NCBI GenBank assembly: GCA_023415935.1
Contig: JAEZIX010000014.1
Location: forward strand, 1-20,947
Length of the DNA: 20,947 nucleotides
DNA from: Cyanobacteria bacterium OH_CDB_20
Lineage (GTDB): Bacteria > Cyanobacteriota > Vampirovibrionia > Gastranaerophilales > Gastranaerophilaceae
Direction of reading: 5' to 3'
The position numbers and the translations under genes are program-made. The notes beneath the pieces are model-generated. The model saw only the letters and a list, made by a program, of their open reading frames with translations. It made no database searches and was not told the DNA's origin. The first letter of the stretch is position 1; every line of letters starts with the position of its first letter. Shown one piece after another: positions 1 to 6,500 of the stretch.

Positions 1-772
1 AATGATATTTAAAAAATTGTTTTACAATCCTGTCTTCTAACGAATGAAAAGTTACCACACTTAGTATAGCATCAAATGATGTTATTGTAAGCAGGTCGTT
101 TAATGTATTTTTTATATTTCTTAACTCGTCATTCACTTCTATTCTAATAGCTTGAAACACTCTTGTTGCAGGATGAATACGTGATTTTATTTTTGGAGTT
201 GCACCTATTATAAGGTCAGACAGGTCTTTTGTAGTTTCAATCGCTTTTATCTTGCGTGTTTCAACAATTTTTTTAGCTATTCTTTTAGAAAATCTTTCTT
301 CCCCGTATTCACTGAAGATTCTAACGAGTTCATCTTCTTTGTAGGTGTTAACAACATCATAAGCGGTGAAGTCAGCGCTTTGATTAAATCTCATATCAAG
401 TTTTGCTTCTTTTGAAAAGCTGAAGCCTCTTGTATCAGAAGTTAATTGCGGGTATGATGCCCCTAAATCGAATACCACGCCGCCATCTATTTCAGTTATA
501 TTATTTTCGAGTAAATATTTCTTAATATTGGTGTAGGAATCATTTACTATTGTTACATTATCGTAATCTTTTAGCTTGGCTTTTGCTGCATTTATTGCAT
601 CAATATCTACATCAAAGCTAATGAGTCTGCCCGTTTTACCTATTCTTTGTAAAATAAGTTCGCTGTAAGAGCCGCCCCCTAAAGTCGCGTCAATATATAA
701 CTTGCCTTCCTTGCAGTCAAGAGCGTCAATTGCTTCATTGAGCATAACAGGATAATGTTTGAATTCAGGCAT
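1..772 (-). CDS. rsmH: RsmH, 16S rRNA (cytosine-1402-N4)-methyltransferase, partial (C-terminus off the left edge)
   Basis: SAM-dependent enzyme that N4-methylates C1402 in the decoding centre of 16S rRNA. The frame is open from ATG at 772 to the window edge, giving 257 residues. The family is usually about 310 residues, so roughly the last 50 are missing. Visible family signatures, in order: HYPVMLNEAIDAL at the N-terminus, the SAM-binding YIDATLGGGSYS, SFDVDIDA, the DLGASYPQL-RGFSF-LDMRFN run, EERFSKRIA, RIHPATRVFQAIRIEVNDEL, and VVTFHSLEDRIVKQFF just before the edge. It starts 3 bp after the prfA stop, so it is probably the last visible gene of a thyX-prfA-rsmH transcript. The ribosome binding site is weak (GGAA inside the prfA end), which suggests translational coupling. 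In many bacteria rsmH opens the division and cell-wall cluster; here it follows a release factor. Identity is very secure. Confidence 0.96.
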   Translation of the reverse strand, partial: MPEFKHYPVMLNEAIDALDCKEGKLYIDATLGGGSYSELILQRIGKTGRLISFDVDIDAINAAKAKLKDYDNVTIVNDSYTNIKKYLLENNITEIDGGVVFDLGASYPQLTSDTRGFSFSKEAKLDMRFNQSADFTAYDVVNTYKEDELVRIFSEYGEERFSKRIAKKIVETRKIKAIETTKDLSDLIIGATPKIKSRIHPATRVFQAIRIEVNDELRNIKNTLNDLLTITSFDAILSVVTFHSLEDRIVKQFFKYH

Positions 773-775
773 TTT

Positions 776-1858
776 TTATTTTATTTCCGCTAATTTTTCG
801 AGTTTAATTTTTTGGTCATGAGTGATAAGTAAATCAATCAAATCGTCAAGGTCACCGTCAATAACAGTCCAAACATTTAGGTTTTGACCTATTCTGTGGT
901 CTGTTAGGCGTCCTTGCGGGAAGTTGTATGTTCTGATACGTTCAGAACGATCACCTGTTCCAACTTGTGAACGTCTTAAGTCGGTTATTTCCTGCATTTG
1001 CTTTTGAACTTCAAGATCATATAATTTTGCTTTTAAGATTTGCAAAGCTCTTTCTTTATTTTGAAGCTGAGAACGTTCTTCTGTACAGAAAATCATAATT
1101 CCTGTAGGTTTGTGAAATAGTCTAGCTGCAGTTTCAACTTTATTTACGTTTTGACCGCCGGCACCACCAGAACGAGCTGTTGACATTTCAATATCGTTCG
1201 GGTTAATTTCAACTTCAACATCATCAACTTCAGGCATAACGGCTACTGTAGCAGTTGAGGTATGAACTCTTCCTTGAGATTCTGTAGCTGGAACTCTTTG
1301 AACTCTGTGCACGCCTGATTCATATTTAAGTTTTGAATATACGGCATCACCTTTCATTGAAATAATGATTTCAGAAAAACCTCCTGCTTCACACTCAGTT
1401 TTACTAAGTGTTTGAGCCTGCCAGCCTTGCTTATCAGCGTATTTCAAGTACATTCTTGCGAGGTCTCCTGCAAAAATGTTTGCTTCATCGCCACCAGCAG
1501 AGCCTCTTATTTCAAGCATGATGTCCTTGTCATCCATCGGGTCTCTTGGTAATAGAAGGACTTTCATTCTTTCTTCAAGTTCTTCCATTTTTATAGTGTT
1601 TGAGTCAATTTCGTTTCTCAAAAAATCTCTCATTGATTCATCAGTTTCACCTTTTATGAGCTCTTGAGCTTCCGCTACGGCTTCATCTGAAGATTTCCAA
1701 GCATGGTATACTTCAACTGTTTCTTCCATTGCTTTTCTTTGCTTTGAAAGTTCTTTGAATTTGTTATAATCTTGGATTGTTTCAGGTTTGCTTAAAATTT
1801 CACCAAGTTCAATATATTTTTCTTCGATTTGAAGAATTTTATCAAGCATTTCTTTCAT
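776..1858 (-). CDS. prfA: Peptide chain release factor 1 (RF1)
   Basis: Cytosolic release factor that reads UAA and UAG in the ribosomal A site and triggers hydrolysis of peptidyl-tRNA. It is 360 aa, normal for the family. The N-terminal part is helical and charged (about residues 1-105). Then come GSAGGDEANIFA (119-130), the codon-recognition tripeptide PAT at 190-192 inside RVPATESQGRVHTSTATVAV, and the catalytic GGQ at 234-236 in SGGAGGQNVNKVETA. PAT marks RF1; RF2 would carry SPF. The ATG overlaps the thyX stop by one base (TAATG), implying coupled translation. The GGQ methylase gene prmC, the common partner of prfA, is not next door; rsmH follows instead. RF1 is the factor needed for every stop codon used in this window, since all are TAA or TAG. 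Confidence 0.98.
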   Translation of the reverse strand: MKEMLDKILQIEEKYIELGEILSKPETIQDYNKFKELSKQRKAMEETVEVYHAWKSSDEAVAEAQELIKGETDESMRDFLRNEIDSNTIKMEELEERMKVLLLPRDPMDDKDIMLEIRGSAGGDEANIFAGDLARMYLKYADKQGWQAQTLSKTECEAGGFSEIIISMKGDAVYSKLKYESGVHRVQRVPATESQGRVHTSTATVAVMPEVDDVEVEINPNDIEMSTARSGGAGGQNVNKVETAARLFHKPTGIMIFCTEERSQLQNKERALQILKAKLYDLEVQKQMQEITDLRRSQVGTGDRSERIRTYNFPQGRLTDHRIGQNLNVWTVIDGDLDDLIDLLITHDQKIKLEKLAEIK

Positions 1859-2556
1859 TATTTTGTTTCCTTACATGGCATTCTGCCACAAGATTTGTCT
1901 TCATCACAAAAACCAAGGCGTTCACATTTTGGAACAAGATATTCAGTAAGCCATGGCTCTTCTTTTAATAGTTCTTTGCACATTTTTAGTACGAGTATTC
2001 TGATTTCTTTTTGAGCTCTTGTGCATAATCTTAAATTTGCTAAATGTATTAATTCTCTAAGATTTAAACTTGCAACCATAGATGTTACCGTTGCATTTGG
2101 GAGAACGAAACGGGCGTCTTCAGCAGGAATTCCTGCGTCAACGAGCTCTTGATAAAAATCTGAAATTTTTGTCATAAAATCATTAAATTTTGCTGTCAAT
2201 TCAGGGTTTGATTCAACGGTAGGAGGGACGATGTAATCAAATTGTCCTTTTTCTTTTACATATCTTTGAGATTTTTGAGAAAAAGACATGTGTCTGTGTC
2301 TTACCAGTTGATGAGAGCAAGCTCTTGAAATGTTGTTAATAGCAAAACTCACCTGTATATGTTCGATAGTGCTGTAATGACCTGATGAAATTACTCTTTG
2401 AATAAGTTTTAGCATTTTTTCTTCATCAGAGCTGTTTTCGTAAATATTAATAGGCGAATCCGCACTGTAACAAGTTCTACAAGCAGTATAAACTGTTTTT
2501 AACATGTTTTCAGGTTTAGAAATAACCTTTACTTCAATACTTTTAGACTCTCCCAT
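1858..2556 (-). CDS. thyX: Flavin-dependent thymidylate synthase ThyX
   Basis: Makes dTMP from dUMP with methylenetetrahydrofolate, FAD and NADPH. The signature RHR-x7-S is intact as RHRHMSFSQKS. Also present are GHYSTIEHI near the N-terminus, ARFVLPNA and NLRELIHLANLRLCTRAQ, the last containing the conserved active-site arginine region. I place the start at ATG 2556 (232 aa) and not at ATG 2574. The later ATG has a strong ribosome binding site, GGAGAGGG, 8 bases upstream; the earlier one sits directly behind a terminator hairpin with none. The C-terminal tail holds four cysteines (KCERLGFC then SCGRMPC), a pattern I recall from clostridial-type ThyX and possibly a metal site. It lies between rpmE and prfA, the position often held by thymidine kinase (tdk) in Firmicutes. 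It ends in TAATG shared with prfA. Confidence 0.96.
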   Translation of the reverse strand: MGESKSIEVKVISKPENMLKTVYTACRTCYSADSPINIYENSSDEEKMLKLIQRVISSGHYSTIEHIQVSFAINNISRACSHQLVRHRHMSFSQKSQRYVKEKGQFDYIVPPTVESNPELTAKFNDFMTKISDFYQELVDAGIPAEDARFVLPNATVTSMVASLNLRELIHLANLRLCTRAQKEIRILVLKMCKELLKEEPWLTEYLVPKCERLGFCDEDKSCGRMPCKETK

Positions 2557-2585
2557 AATTTCAACCCTCTCCATTTATACAAAAA

Positions 2586-2603
2586 CCCGCTTTATAATGC
2601 GGG
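2586..2603 (-). terminator. Second intrinsic terminator between rpmE and thyX
   Basis: Read on the minus strand, CCCGC and GCGGG form a 5-bp GC stem around an 8-base loop, followed at once by TTTTT (2585-2581). It stands 11 bp downstream of a longer hairpin and just upstream of thyX. It is short but has the right form. It could be a backup terminator, or a leader element of thyX if transcription reads through. Confidence 0.55.
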
Positions 2604-2614
2604 CAATTTTAAAA

Positions 2615-2640
2615 AGCGTTATGTAATGATACATAACGCT
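2615..2640 (-). terminator. Intrinsic terminator downstream of rpmE
   Basis: On the minus strand AGCGTTATGTA pairs with TACATAACGCT, a perfect 11-bp stem with a 4-base loop (TCAT). It is followed directly by TTTTT. It begins 7 bp after the rpmE stop codon, so it fits termination of a monocistronic rpmE transcript. Confidence 0.85.
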
Positions 2641-2647
2641 AAGACAG

Positions 2648-2848
2648 CTATTTTTGTTGATAACGTTTTTTGAATCTTTCGATACGGCCTTCTGTATCAA
2701 CGATTTTTTGGTTTCCTGTGTAGAATGGGTGGCAGTGGTTACAAATTTCAACTGTTATGTTTTCTGAGATAGAACCAGTTTCAATTTCATTTCCACATAC
2801 ACATTTAATAGTGGTTTTTTTATAATCAGGATGAATATCTTTTTTCAT
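2648..2848 (-). CDS. rpmE: 50S ribosomal protein L31, zinc-binding form
   Basis: Small protein of the large ribosomal subunit at the central protuberance. It is 66 aa, typical for the family. The opening MKKDIHPDY, the block FYTGNQKIVDTEGRIERFKKRY and four cysteines (C16, C18, C36, C39 in KCVCGN and EICNHCHPF) identify the zinc-containing (C+) type. The zinc-free paralog seen in many bacteria under zinc limitation is not in the window. A ribosome binding site AGAGGT lies about 10 bases before the ATG, and a near-consensus promoter lies upstream (2890-2918). A strong terminator follows, so it is probably transcribed mainly alone. The next genes on the strand are thyX and prfA. Confidence 0.97.
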   Translation of the reverse strand: MKKDIHPDYKKTTIKCVCGNEIETGSISENITVEICNHCHPFYTGNQKIVDTEGRIERFKKRYQQK

Positions 2849-2889
2849 TTTTGTATGACCTCTGTTTCTTAAATACTTCTGTATTTTTA

Positions 2890-2918
2890 ATTATATTCAG
2901 CTAAAAAATTTATATCAA
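2890..2918 (-). promoter_or_regulatory. Sigma-70-type promoter of rpmE
   Basis: On the minus strand TTGATA (2918-2913) and a perfect TATAAT (2895-2890) are separated by exactly 17 bp. The predicted RNA start is near 2883, giving a leader of about 35 bases before the rpmE ATG. This is one of the two best-formed promoters in the window. Confidence 0.8.
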
Positions 2919-2976
2919 GTAATTTTTAATTATTTGTAAATTGCATTAAGAAAGTTATACCTTACCATGATACTTA

Positions 2977-3004
2977 TTGCTCAAATAAGATAGCTGATTA
3001 TAAA
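2977..3004 (+). promoter_or_regulatory. Possible promoter of the first prepilin gene
   Basis: TTGCTC and TATAAA separated by 16 bp. Each box is a fair match and the spacing is acceptable. It competes with the lone TTGACA at 3026-3031, so the true start site is uncertain. Confidence 0.4.
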
Positions 3005-3162
3005 AATTTTAATATTATTTATGTATTGACAAAAGTATGTAAAATAGTAAAAACTAGTATATGATATGTTAAAATATTGTAAGATTGTGGAATTACATAC
3101 TTAGATAGTTGTATGATTTTATGGTATTTATCTAGGTAATTATTAATTTAAGGATTTATATA

Positions 3163-3747
3163 ATGAAGAAAGCTTTTACATTGTCAGAGATATTAGTATC
3201 ACTAGTGGTTATAGGTGTTGTTGCTGCAATACTGATTCCGATGTTGAATGCTAACAGTCCACAAAAAGAAAGAGTAATGTACAAAAAAGCAGTTTATTCT
3301 ATGCAAGAAGCTCTATCGACAGCATTAAATGACATTGGATACAGCCAAGATGCTGCTAATGTGGGTGTTGACTCTAGCGATAGCTACTGGGCAGGTGTTG
3401 ATGCTGCTAAGTTCTGTAATAGCGTAGCTAATGCGATGAACACAATCGGCAGTGTAAATTGCGGTGCTTCAGGGGACAAAAACTCACCTAACTTTGTAAC
3501 TTCAAATGGTATAAAATGGTGGGGTCTTGGTGGATCTGCTGTTACAAAAGCAAGTGATAAAACTATCTACGTCGATGTAAACGGTAATGCTGGACCTGGT
3601 ACTCCTGGTGTTGACATCTTGAAGTTAAATGTTAAATACGACGGTAGAGTTGTTACTCCTCAATCAACAACAACAGATTCTACTACAGGAACAAACTGGT
3701 CAACTGAAAATACTTATCTTGGTGATGCTACTAAATCTACAAAATAA
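3163..3747 (+). CDS. Type IV prepilin-like protein (copy 1)
   Basis: 194 aa protein with a class III (type IV pilin) leader: short basic KK, then A-FTLSE, with the conserved Glu at position 5 of the mature chain. A long hydrophobic helix follows (about residues 9-28). The residue before the expected cleavage site is Ala, not the usual Gly; prepilin peptidases often tolerate this. The mature part has a cysteine pair (C85, C100) that may form a disulfide. It then shows NGIKWWGL (115-122) and KTIYVDVNG-(8)-GVDILKL (133-155), where acidic and Asn side chains could form a calcium loop as in some pseudopilins (inference). It is a clear paralog of the next gene. It could be a minor pilin, pseudopilin or surface fibre subunit. 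No assembly ATPase, platform protein or peptidase gene is nearby. Ribosome binding site AAGGA precedes the ATG. Confidence 0.85.
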   Translation: MKKAFTLSEILVSLVVIGVVAAILIPMLNANSPQKERVMYKKAVYSMQEALSTALNDIGYSQDAANVGVDSSDSYWAGVDAAKFCNSVANAMNTIGSVNCGASGDKNSPNFVTSNGIKWWGLGGSAVTKASDKTIYVDVNGNAGPGTPGVDILKLNVKYDGRVVTPQSTTTDSTTGTNWSTENTYLGDATKSTK

Positions 3748-3766
3748 GTTACTTTAAAAAAATATG

Positions 3767-3799
3767 AAAAAGAGAAAGCAACATGGCTTTCTCTTTTTT
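3767..3799 (+). terminator. Terminator after prepilin copy 1
   Basis: AAAAAGAGAAAGC pairs with GCTTTCTCTTTTT, a 13-bp stem with a 6-base loop (AACATG) and a T-run that continues to 3799. It lies 20 bp after the stop codon. The A-tract on the other side would also make it work on the minus strand. Confidence 0.85.
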
Positions 3800-3827
3800 A
3801 TGTTTACAATATACATCATAATAATTA

Positions 3828-3856
3828 TTGCCGGATGATAGATGTGAAGGTATTAT
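3828..3856 (+). promoter_or_regulatory. Candidate promoter of prepilin copy 2
   Basis: TTGCCG (3828-3833), a 17-bp spacer and TATTAT (3851-3856). The gene also lies behind a terminator, so it needs its own promoter. A second perfect TATAAT stands at 3890-3895 but without a recognisable -35 box. Confidence 0.5.
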
Positions 3857-3933
3857 AAAATTATAAATTTTAATAAAAGCATGCGAAGTTATAATGCTTG
3901 ACTGCGAATAGAAATAAAAGGAGGCCATTTATA

Positions 3934-4551
3934 ATGAAAAAAGGATTTACATTGACAGAAACACTTATCTCACTTGCGATAATTGCTGTACTTGCTGCAT
4001 TATTAATCCCGATGTTTATTTCTAACAGTCCTAAGAAAGAAGCAATGATGTATAAAAAAGCTATTTATACTTTGCAAGAGGCGGTGGATGAAGCATGGAA
4101 TGATTTCGTATATAGTCCAAGTGACGCAAACAACGGGATAGATGCTTCAGGAGATACTTACTGGAAGGGTATCGAGGCTGTTGATTTCTGTAAAAATGTT
4201 GTTTCGCACATGAATGTAATGGAAGATGTCTCATGCTCTACAGGTAAGAATATAGCCGGTTTTGTTGACGAACCTCAAGAAATACCGACTCCAGATGTTA
4301 TTACTGCAAATGGTATAAAATGGTGGGGGCTTGCTGACAATAAATTTTCAGACACAGTTACCCAAAAAACGATTTATGTAGATGTAAATGGAGATTCAAG
4401 ACCAAATCAAGTTGGTGTTGATATATTGAAACTAAGCATTAAATATGATGGTAAAGTTACAATCCTTGACTCTACAACAACAGATACTCCTACTGGAACT
4501 GATTGGTCAACTGAGAATAAATATTTAAAAGATTTTACAAATTATAAATAA
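3934..4551 (+). CDS. Type IV prepilin-like protein (copy 2)
   Basis: 205 aa paralog of the preceding gene. I start it at ATG 3934, because AAAGGAGG lies 9 bases upstream and the class III leader MKKG-FTLTE begins there. A longer reading from 3898 adds 12 residues before the leader and lacks a ribosome binding site. The canonical Gly precedes the cleavage site and Glu is at mature position 5. Shared with copy 1: the SNSPKKE/NSPQKE turn after the helix, YKKA-x-Y-x-x-QEA, the cysteine pair (C86, C101), NGIKWWGL (127-133), KTIYVDVNG and GVDILKL, and the Thr-rich TTTD-x-(2)-TGT-x-WSTEN tail. It differs mainly by an insertion near residues 107-122 (VDEPQEIPTP). Function in assembly is not determined. 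Its promoter appears separate from copy 1. Confidence 0.85.
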   Translation: MKKGFTLTETLISLAIIAVLAALLIPMFISNSPKKEAMMYKKAIYTLQEAVDEAWNDFVYSPSDANNGIDASGDTYWKGIEAVDFCKNVVSHMNVMEDVSCSTGKNIAGFVDEPQEIPTPDVITANGIKWWGLADNKFSDTVTQKTIYVDVNGDSRPNQVGVDILKLSIKYDGKVTILDSTTTDTPTGTDWSTENKYLKDFTNYK

Positions 4552-4628
4552 TTAACTGAACCAATTTATTTGGAGAAAAATATAAAATTCTATATAGAAG
4601 GGCTTAGTAATAAAGAACTTTCTCTTTT

Positions 4629-4657
4629 TTGCATATTATTTAAATATCAATTATAAT
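4629..4657 (+). promoter_or_regulatory. Promoter of mtaP
   Basis: TTGCAT (4629-4634), exactly 17 bp, then perfect TATAAT (4652-4657). Predicted start near 4664, about 26 bases before the mtaP ATG. The -35 box overlaps the end of a T-run that looks like the remains of the prepilin terminator. Confidence 0.65.
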
Positions 4658-4689
4658 ACTATTTGTAGGTAGTTAAATGAGAATAAATT

Positions 4690-5496
4690 ATGACTGAAAA
4701 TCAAGCAAATATTGGTATTATTGGTGGTTCAGGTTTCTATAAATTTTTCGAAGATGAAGGAAAAGATGTTAGAGAAATTAATATAACAACTCCTTATGGA
4801 AACCCAAGTGACAGTATAACAATAGGAAAAATTGGCGACCATTCGGTTGCTTTTATACCTCGTCATGGAAAAGACCACAGATTTTTACCTCATACAATCA
4901 ATTATAGAGCGAATATTTGGGCCTTGAAATCTTTAGGCGTTACAAGGGTAATCTCGCCATGCGCAGCAGGCAGCCTTCAAAGTAATGTAAAACCAGGCGA
5001 ATTCGTTATTTGTGACCAGTTCATTGATTGGACAGATGCAAGAAAAAACACCTTTTTTGAAGGTCCAATTTGTGTCCATCCTAGTGCTGCAGAGCCTTAT
5101 TGCGCTGAATTAAGACAGATAGCTATTGATGCTGCTAAAAAGCATGGAGTTGTTGTACACGAAAAAGGTACAGTTGTTATTATTAATGGTCCAAGATTTT
5201 CAACAAAAGCTGAATCAAGATTTTTTACAAGCCAAGGTTGGGAAGTTATCAACATGAGCCAATATCCAGAGGTTCATCTTGTAAGAGAACTTGATATGTG
5301 TCCTGTAACAATTGCATTGATTACAGACTTTGATGCTGGCTTGGTTGGTGATGTTCCTCCGGTTACGCATCAGGAAGTTGCAAAAGTTTTTGGACAAAAT
5401 ATCCAGAATTTAAAGAAAGTACTTTTATCAATGATTGAGGCTATACCTTGTGATAGAGCTGAATGTGATTGTGAAAATACTTCCAAAACATCCTAG
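4690..5496 (+). CDS. mtnP: S-methyl-5'-thioadenosine phosphorylase
   Basis: Phosphorolysis of methylthioadenosine, the by-product of polyamine synthesis and radical SAM reactions, to adenine and methylthioribose-1-phosphate. It is 268 aa, normal length. Visible: IGGSGFY (11-17), phosphate-site PRHGKDH (57-63), INYRANIWALKSLGV (70-84), INGPRFSTKAE, NMSQYPE (188-194) and TDFDAG (212-217). The two Asp residues in the last motif are the pair that marks adenine specificity in MTA phosphorylases, unlike the Asn of purine nucleoside phosphorylases. The C-terminus contains C-x5-C-x-C; CxC tails occur in other MTA phosphorylases. Other methionine-salvage genes (mtnA and later steps) are not adjacent. 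Together with ahcY in this window it covers both SAM by-products. The ribosome binding site is weak. Confidence 0.94.
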   Translation: MTENQANIGIIGGSGFYKFFEDEGKDVREINITTPYGNPSDSITIGKIGDHSVAFIPRHGKDHRFLPHTINYRANIWALKSLGVTRVISPCAAGSLQSNVKPGEFVICDQFIDWTDARKNTFFEGPICVHPSAAEPYCAELRQIAIDAAKKHGVVVHEKGTVVIINGPRFSTKAESRFFTSQGWEVINMSQYPEVHLVRELDMCPVTIALITDFDAGLVGDVPPVTHQEVAKVFGQNIQNLKKVLLSMIEAIPCDRAECDCENTSKTS

Positions 5497-5508
5497 TTAT
5501 TAAATACA

Positions 5509-5536
5509 GCAATAGAGCATATTAATGCTCTATTGC
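5509..5536 (+). repeat. Perfect 12-bp inverted repeat between mtaP and yggT
   Basis: GCAATAGAGCAT and its exact complement ATGCTCTATTGC are separated by 4 bases (ATTA). No proper T-run follows (ATTTC). It ends 5 bases before the yggT ribosome binding site AAGGAG. It may be a weak terminator, a mRNA-stabilising hairpin or a regulator of yggT translation. Confidence 0.6.
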
Positions 5537-5552
5537 ATTTCAAGGAGATAAA

Positions 5553-5819
5553 ATGAAAATTGCACATATTGTTAATTCTTTCTTCGGGCTTTATTTTTGG
5601 CTTATTATATTGAGAATATTTTTAACCTGGATTCCCACAATTGAATGGGAAAAACAACCGTTTAAATTCTTAAGAATAATTGTTGATGCGTTCTTATCTC
5701 CATTTAGAATGCTGATTCCTTCGGTTGGAGGCTTGGATTTTTCTCCTATTGTCGCAATAATATTCCTTCAATTTGTACAAACTGCAGTAGTAAAATTCCT
5801 TGCTTATCTTGGAGTTTAA
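5553..5819 (+). CDS. yggT: YggT family (YlmG/Ycf19) integral membrane protein
   Basis: 88 aa protein with two hydrophobic segments (about residues 9-28 and 62-84). The family pattern is clear: LRIFLTWIP, then PFRMLIPSVGGLDFSPIVAIIFLQF. In cyanobacteria and chloroplasts this family (YlmG/Ycf19) affects nucleoid and division-related processes; elsewhere it is linked to envelope stress or ion homeostasis. The exact biochemical role is not established. Ribosome binding site AAGGAG lies 6 bases before ATG. It follows mtaP by 56 bp, with an inverted repeat between them, and faces bioY on the other strand with only 3 bp between the two stop codons. I see no classical terminator at this convergent end. 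Confidence 0.9.
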   Translation: MKIAHIVNSFFGLYFWLIILRIFLTWIPTIEWEKQPFKFLRIIVDAFLSPFRMLIPSVGGLDFSPIVAIIFLQFVQTAVVKFLAYLGV

Positions 5820-5822
5820 GAG

Positions 5823-6500
5823 TTAGTTCATTATAATCTTTAAGACTTTTTTAGTTAGTTTTGCTGCTAAAATTGCAATAAAACTGAAAATTAAGTCATA
5901 AATGAACTTTGTTATTGATTCAGACATTATCCATTCAAGGACAAATTGTATTGGTTCTCTTTTTATAATTGTCATCATTATACTTGCGTATGCTAGGCCA
6001 ATAATATGAATAGTTAAAATTCCAAAAAGACTAGCTTTTGCTATGTCTTTATAGGTTGCTTTTTTCTTTAGGTTATAACAAACAACCAAAATTGCAGGGA
6101 TATAAGCTAAAATATAACCAAAATTGTATTTTAGGAAGTATTTTATGCCGCCTCCGAGTGCAAAAATTGGGAAAAATGATAGACCTAAAACTATGTATAA
6201 CAATACAGAAATCGTTCCGTATATTGGACCTAACAATGCTGCTATATAAACAATTGTAGGTATTTGCGGAATGTATTCGCAAGGTGATGTTTTTAATAAA
6301 CTTCCAGAAGATAGAAAATCTGATGGGTGAAAAATGGATGTTATTGGGAATGAGTAATGAAAAAATGAAAGCTGGGTAAAAGTTGCAATTACAATTAAAA
6401 ATGTGCAAAAAGAAACAAGCGTTATTGTTCCCAGAGAGAAGCGTATTTTGCCCTCTTTGTTTTTCATATCAGTTAATTGTTTTTCAAGATTTTTACTCAT
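5823..6500 (-). CDS. bioY: BioY-like biotin transporter, ECF substrate-binding (S) component
   Basis: 225 aa membrane protein, with hydrophobic stretches near residues 25-45, 80-93, 95-113, 127-142, 158-178 and 200-214. The run PQIPTIVYIAALLGPIYG (78-95), followed by YIVLGLSFFPIFALGGG and YNFGYILAYIPA, matches BioY and is closest to the form I recall from cyanobacteria. BioY binds biotin in the membrane and works alone or with the ECF energising module EcfAA'T, which is not visible here. The N-terminus has a soluble, charged stretch of about 20 residues and a long loop after the first helix, so it is longer than a typical BioY (about 190 aa). Its ATG overlaps the end of rimI by 8 bp (ATGAGTAA), so it is likely co-translated with rimI. 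I see no BirA-type operator near it. Substrate identity is by family only. Confidence 0.8.
   Translation of the reverse strand: MSKNLEKQLTDMKNKEGKIRFSLGTITLVSFCTFLIVIATFTQLSFFHYSFPITSIFHPSDFLSSGSLLKTSPCEYIPQIPTIVYIAALLGPIYGTISVLLYIVLGLSFFPIFALGGGIKYFLKYNFGYILAYIPAILVVCYNLKKKATYKDIAKASLFGILTIHIIGLAYASIMMTIIKREPIQFVLEWIMSESITKFIYDLIFSFIAILAAKLTKKVLKIIMN

Larger units (their letters stand above)
2849..3162. other. Divergent intergenic region between rpmE and the first prepilin gene
   Basis: 314 bp, very AT-rich, without a credible ORF. It holds the rpmE promoter on the minus strand. On the plus strand there is a candidate prepilin promoter, TTGCTC (2977-2982), 16 bp, TATAAA (2999-3004). An isolated perfect -35 box TTGACA stands at 3026-3031, but I find no good -10 at the right distance from it. 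If transcription starts near 3011, the prepilin mRNA has a leader of about 150 bases, in which I see no clear folded element. Confidence 0.5.

Noticed and set aside
2557..2574. Earlier ATG of thyX at 2574
   Set aside because: It lies directly behind a terminator hairpin with no ribosome binding site, while GGAGAGGG fits the ATG at 2556.
3026..3065. Perfect -35 box TTGACA before prepilin copy 1
   Set aside because: No acceptable -10 at 15-19 bp; TATGAT at 3060-3065 is too far. Mentioned only as part of the intergenic region.
3898..3933. Longer start for prepilin copy 2
   Set aside because: It would put 12 residues before a class III leader; AAAGGAGG fits the ATG at 3934.
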